Shown: positions 4,342 to 6,603 of the stretch, one piece after another | Layout of the letters: each line of letters opens with the position of its first letter | How positions within the stretch are numbered: position 1 is the stretch's first letter | Assembly (NCBI GenBank): GCA_019058135.1 | Contig: JAHLWE010000405.1 | Location: forward strand, 1 to 6,603 | Length of the DNA: 6,603 nt | Direction: 5' to 3' | Source of the DNA: Promethearchaeota archaeon | Lineage (GTDB): Archaea; Asgardarchaeota; Lokiarchaeia; Sigyniarchaeales; SOKP01 | Notes under the pieces: model-generated | The model's database searches: none | Told to the model about the DNA's origin: nothing | Seen by the model: the letters and a program-made list of their open reading frames with translations, nothing else | Position numbers and translations under genes: made by a program

Positions 4342-6201
4342 TTAATAAATATACGCTTTTAGTTCATGGATTTGGCGATCTATTGCCTTCCGAACTTTTT
4401 CTCGACGTTTAAGAAAATCTCCTAATAATTTTTCATAGGCACTTTTAGAGGGCAGTTTTCCTTTCTTATATCGATTTTCTAGCAAATTTATATTATCTTT
4501 TAAACTAAATCTTTCAGCTTCTAAAAGTTCAAGTTTTTTAAATATGTTTATAAAAATTTTCGTTGATTCTTCTAATATTTTCTTAAGAGGGGTAAGTTCA
4601 TTTTCCAGTGATTTTAATTTTGAATCGTATTTCTTTAACTCATTAAGATATTTCTTTTTAGTAAGTTTCTTTCTTTTCACATCATCATCTGCTAGCTGAA
4701 TATTTAGGAAAATTGCATTTTTCTCTTCATATAAGGTAAAAAATTGACGTAATTCCTTTATTGGAATATCTCTTTTTCTATAAGCATCAATTGGTAATTC
4801 TTCTTTTTTAGTTTTTGTTATTATTACAAAAGTTGTGAAAAGAATCATAAATAGAATGGTAAAAATTAATGGTCTCATTAAAATTTCAAGTAAATTTAAA
4901 GTGTATATAATGTTAATGTGTTTTTCATCAAGTGGTGAAACTATGTCATCAGTAAAAATTAATACCAAATCATCCCCGAGCGTTTCAAATGAATCAGGTT
5001 GTTCAGTTATGGATATAATATTTTCACAACCATCAATAAGAATTTGAATTTCTTGATCACATATAACATAATCGCATTTTGTGAGAAATAAATCGATTGA
5101 AATAGAATTATAGAGCCAATTAAATACATGATATTCATCATAGGGCAATTGATACCTTATGGAAACATCGAATTTAGAATCCACGTCTAGACTTACCCTA
5201 TTTTGTATCAATGAAATTACTAAATCTTTAGTAACTCCATCTGGGTTAGGTTCTGAGTCTAGTGAAGCACCTGCTATTGTGCCTAAATAATCAAATACTT
5301 CAACTTCTGATACAACAGCTGGAATTAGGAAGGAAAAACTTGATATAGAAATCGCCCCAGTATTGTGAATTGTGAGTGTTTCATCCACAATTATATAACC
5401 TAGTGAATTGAATGTAATTTTTCTCAATATTTTATCAATTTGCAATTGAGTGGTTTCAGTATAAGTAAAGCTACCAATAATCGATTTATTATAAAAAGGG
5501 TGCATTAATTTTTTATTAAATTGTAAATAACCACCCTCAAATTTTCCTTCTTCACCCGAAGCATTAATTACAGATATTAGTTCTCCGACTTTTGGGTGGG
5601 AAAAAAGAATACCAACAGAATCAACCATATAGGGAATAATTGGATATATATTAAAATTAAAAAAAATTATTTGTGTTTGCTGTTGAGCCATACCTTCTCT
5701 AGAAAAATTATAAAGGTTTTTGTATGAATGAGTAAAAATAATTGAGGTTTCCTGATTGGGAAGTAATGGAGAATCAAAATAAATGTATGCCATTTTAAAT
5801 GTCTCAATCATTATTTCTGAGAATTGAACATTTAGTGTTTCTGAATATGGCCCTTTTCCATCATAATAGATGAGGTTTTCAAAATATGATTCATCTATAC
5901 CTATTGTAATAAAAGAAATTGGGTTATTATAGATATTTTTTATAGTAAATGAATCCTCTGCGTTTAATAATCCATTTCCACTTAATTTTACATTTCTATA
6001 GAGCTCTGTAATTTGGACACCTTCGAATGTATTCAGAATTGAGGCATTTTTTATTGTACTAGGAGTTTGAAAATTTTCACTATTTTTATTTTTAAATACT
6101 GAAATTAATGAACAAAAAATTAAGAGGGAAAATAAAAACCCAAATAATAAAAAATGTTTATTTTTACTGAATCTATAAGCTATTAAATTATGCCTTTTCA
6201 A
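4342..6201 (-). CDS. ost1: Ribophorin I / OST1-like oligosaccharyltransferase subunit
   Basis: The 619-residue protein has the layout of eukaryotic ribophorin I. A basic N-terminus (MKRHNLIAYRFSKNK) and hydrophobic segment 17-36 act as signal or anchor. A beta-rich extracytoplasmic region spans 40-440, a single membrane helix 443-462 is followed by KTKKEE, and a charged cytoplasmic coiled-coil tail of ~157 residues ends the protein. The best family match is SIRYQLPYDEYHVFNWLY (347-364), comparable with the YNLPSYEYLYN segment of human RPN1. Four N-x-S sequons (N52, N165, N213, N238) lie on the outer side, and C376, C381 and C392 could form a disulfide. In eukaryotes this subunit of the oligosaccharyltransferase sits next to STT3 and holds nascent chains during N-glycosylation; here the role is inferred. 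The tail contains two patches with similar pattern, LTKKKYLNELKKYDSKL (513-529) and LPSKSAYEKLLGDFLKRRE (583-601). The start is TTG at 6201; no in-frame ATG occurs upstream before a stop. It diverges from Sec61-beta. Confidence 0.75.
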   Translation of the reverse strand: MKRHNLIAYRFSKNKHFLLFGFLFSLLIFCSLISVFKNKNSENFQTPSTIKNASILNTFEGVQITELYRNVKLSGNGLLNAEDSFTIKNIYNNPISFITIGIDESYFENLIYYDGKGPYSETLNVQFSEIMIETFKMAYIYFDSPLLPNQETSIIFTHSYKNLYNFSREGMAQQQTQIIFFNFNIYPIIPYMVDSVGILFSHPKVGELISVINASGEEGKFEGGYLQFNKKLMHPFYNKSIIGSFTYTETTQLQIDKILRKITFNSLGYIIVDETLTIHNTGAISISSFSFLIPAVVSEVEVFDYLGTIAGASLDSEPNPDGVTKDLVISLIQNRVSLDVDSKFDVSIRYQLPYDEYHVFNWLYNSISIDLFLTKCDYVICDQEIQILIDGCENIISITEQPDSFETLGDDLVLIFTDDIVSPLDEKHINIIYTLNLLEILMRPLIFTILFMILFTTFVIITKTKKEELPIDAYRKRDIPIKELRQFFTLYEEKNAIFLNIQLADDDVKRKKLTKKKYLNELKKYDSKLKSLENELTPLKKILEESTKIFINIFKKLELLEAERFSLKDNINLLENRYKKGKLPSKSAYEKLLGDFLKRREKVRKAIDRQIHELKAYIY

Positions 6202-6370
6202 TTTCTGACGACTCTTAAAAACTTGAAGATTTTAATTTGAACTTATTTTAATATTTTTTAAAAAATTATTATTAATTCATAAAATTTACTATAGAAATAT
6301 TTTAGTAATTTTAAATAATTTAGAGTGCTTATTAATTATATATTTATTAAACCACATTTTGATTGATAAA
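6202..6370. promoter_or_regulatory. Divergent promoter region between OST1-like and Sec61-beta genes
   Basis: This 169-base, extremely A+T-rich gap must carry promoters for both divergent genes. For Sec61-beta the string ttatatatttatta at 6336-6349 is centred 25-30 bases before the ATG at 6371. For the OST1-like gene, A+T-rich strings at 6226-6240 and 6243-6262 are candidates, but low complexity prevents a firm choice. No other gene is visible here. Confidence 0.45.
6336..6349 (+). promoter_or_regulatory. Probable TATA box of the Sec61-beta gene
   Basis: The string ttatatatttatta precedes the ATG at 6371 by about 25-30 bases from its centre, matching leaderless transcription. It supports the ATG at 6371 over the in-frame TTG at 6359, which would then lie upstream of the mRNA 5' end. 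Confidence 0.45.
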
Positions 6371-6568
6371 ATGTCGCAAAGAAGTAGAAGGAAGAGAAGA
6401 AGGTCAAAAGGTGCGCCCATGCCTCAAAGTGGTGCAGGTCTTATGAGATTTTTCGAAGACAGTTCCATAGGAATAAAAATAGGCCCAATAAGTGCGGTGG
6501 TTTTTTCTCTATTACTTATTGCAATAGTCATTCTCGCTCATGTGGGTATATTTGATTGGATTCTTTGA
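6371..6568 (+). CDS. secG: Sec61-beta (SecG-type) subunit of the protein translocase
   Basis: This small tail-anchored membrane protein of 65 residues is the beta subunit of the SecYE-beta channel, which carries secreted and membrane proteins across the cytoplasmic membrane. The family pattern is complete. A basic N-terminus (MSQRSRRKRRRSKG) leads to GAGLMRFFEDSSIGIKIGP (21-39), the conserved amphipathic segment that contacts SecY. One membrane helix follows at about 40-58 (AVVFSLLLIAIVILAHV) and then a short tail. Length is normal for archaea. I place the start at ATG 6371, not at the TTG at 6359, because the extra residues MIDK are not typical and the TATA box is correctly spaced for the ATG. 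It is transcribed away from the OST1-like gene. In eukaryotes Sec61 and OST associate at the ER, so the pairing makes functional sense. Confidence 0.93.
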   Translation: MSQRSRRKRRRSKGAPMPQSGAGLMRFFEDSSIGIKIGPISAVVFSLLLIAIVILAHVGIFDWIL

Positions 6569-6600
6569 GATTACCGTTTTTTATTAAATTTTTTTAATCT
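6568..6600 (+). terminator. T-rich terminator after Sec61-beta
   Basis: Two T-runs (6577-6582 and 6589-6595) follow immediately after the stop codon, sufficient for archaeal termination. They lie inside a weak inverted repeat, AGATTA at 6568-6573 and TAATCT at 6595-6600, whose stem of six pairs with a ~21-base loop is probably not important. Confidence 0.5.
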
Positions 6601-6603
6601 AAA

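Noticed and set aside
4835..5047. Open reading frame on the plus strand inside the OST1-like gene
   Set aside because: It is short, antisense and without recognisable motifs; the minus-strand frame is continuous for 619 codons.
6112..6150. Lipobox around Cys30 of the OST1-like protein
   Set aside because: The residues before the cysteine (LLIFC) do not fit the L-[AS]-[GA]-C pattern, and the segment is better explained as a signal or membrane anchor.
6359..6370. Upstream TTG start for Sec61-beta adding four residues
   Set aside because: The TATA-like box is correctly placed for a leaderless ATG at 6371, and the family normally begins right at the basic stretch.
1..6603. CRISPR array, transposon, toxin-antitoxin or phage-like system
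   Set aside because: I found no spaced direct repeats, no terminal inverted repeats with a transposase, and no defence-type proteins; all longer open frames are explained by housekeeping or glycosylation functions.

Overview
The window looks like a piece of an Asgard archaeal chromosome, most likely from the Lokiarchaeia or a close relative. It is very A+T-rich. It carries an archaeal-style intron-containing tRNA and a short archaeal Sec61-beta. Beside these sit proteins of eukaryotic flavour: a full-length ribophorin I (OST1)-like protein, a Trm112-like protein with a long central insertion, and a polytopic Alg7/DPAGT1/AglH-type sugar-phosphate transferase. Ribophorin I homologues outside eukaryotes are known essentially from Asgard archaea, and this is the main argument for the placement. 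The genus cannot be read from the sequence alone.

Layout, left to right. (1) 1-620, minus strand: the N-terminal part of a CarB-like ATP-grasp ligase that runs off the left edge. (2) 714-1877, plus: a GT4-like glycosyltransferase, divergent from (1). (3) 1899-3254, minus: a membrane UDP-GlcNAc/MurNAc-type phosphotransferase, convergent with (2), with only 21 bases between the two stop codons. (4) 3319-3412, minus: tRNA-Gln(UUG) with a ~21-nt intron in the D-arm and an unusual C at position 33. (5) 3413-3652: A+T-rich spacer holding the tRNA promoter and the Trm112 terminator. (6) 3653-4303, minus: Trm112-like protein. (7) 4342-6201, minus: ribophorin I/OST1-like protein, 38 bases upstream of (6) and probably co-transcribed with it. 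(8) 6371-6568, plus: Sec61-beta, divergent from (7).

Taken together this is a secretion and N-glycosylation neighbourhood. The phosphotransferase would start the lipid-linked oligosaccharide, the GT4 enzyme could extend a glycan, the OST1-like protein would be an accessory subunit of the oligosaccharyltransferase, and Sec61-beta belongs to the translocon that delivers the acceptor proteins. The catalytic subunit STT3/AglB is not in the window. Three of the six protein genes appear to begin with TTG or GTG. Strong Shine-Dalgarno sequences are mostly absent, and several genes have TATA-like boxes about 25-30 bases before the start, which fits largely leaderless transcription.

I see no CRISPR array, insertion sequence, phage gene or defence island. 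The most interesting material is the eukaryote-like architecture of the OST1 and Trm112 proteins and the odd tRNA, not a new named system.
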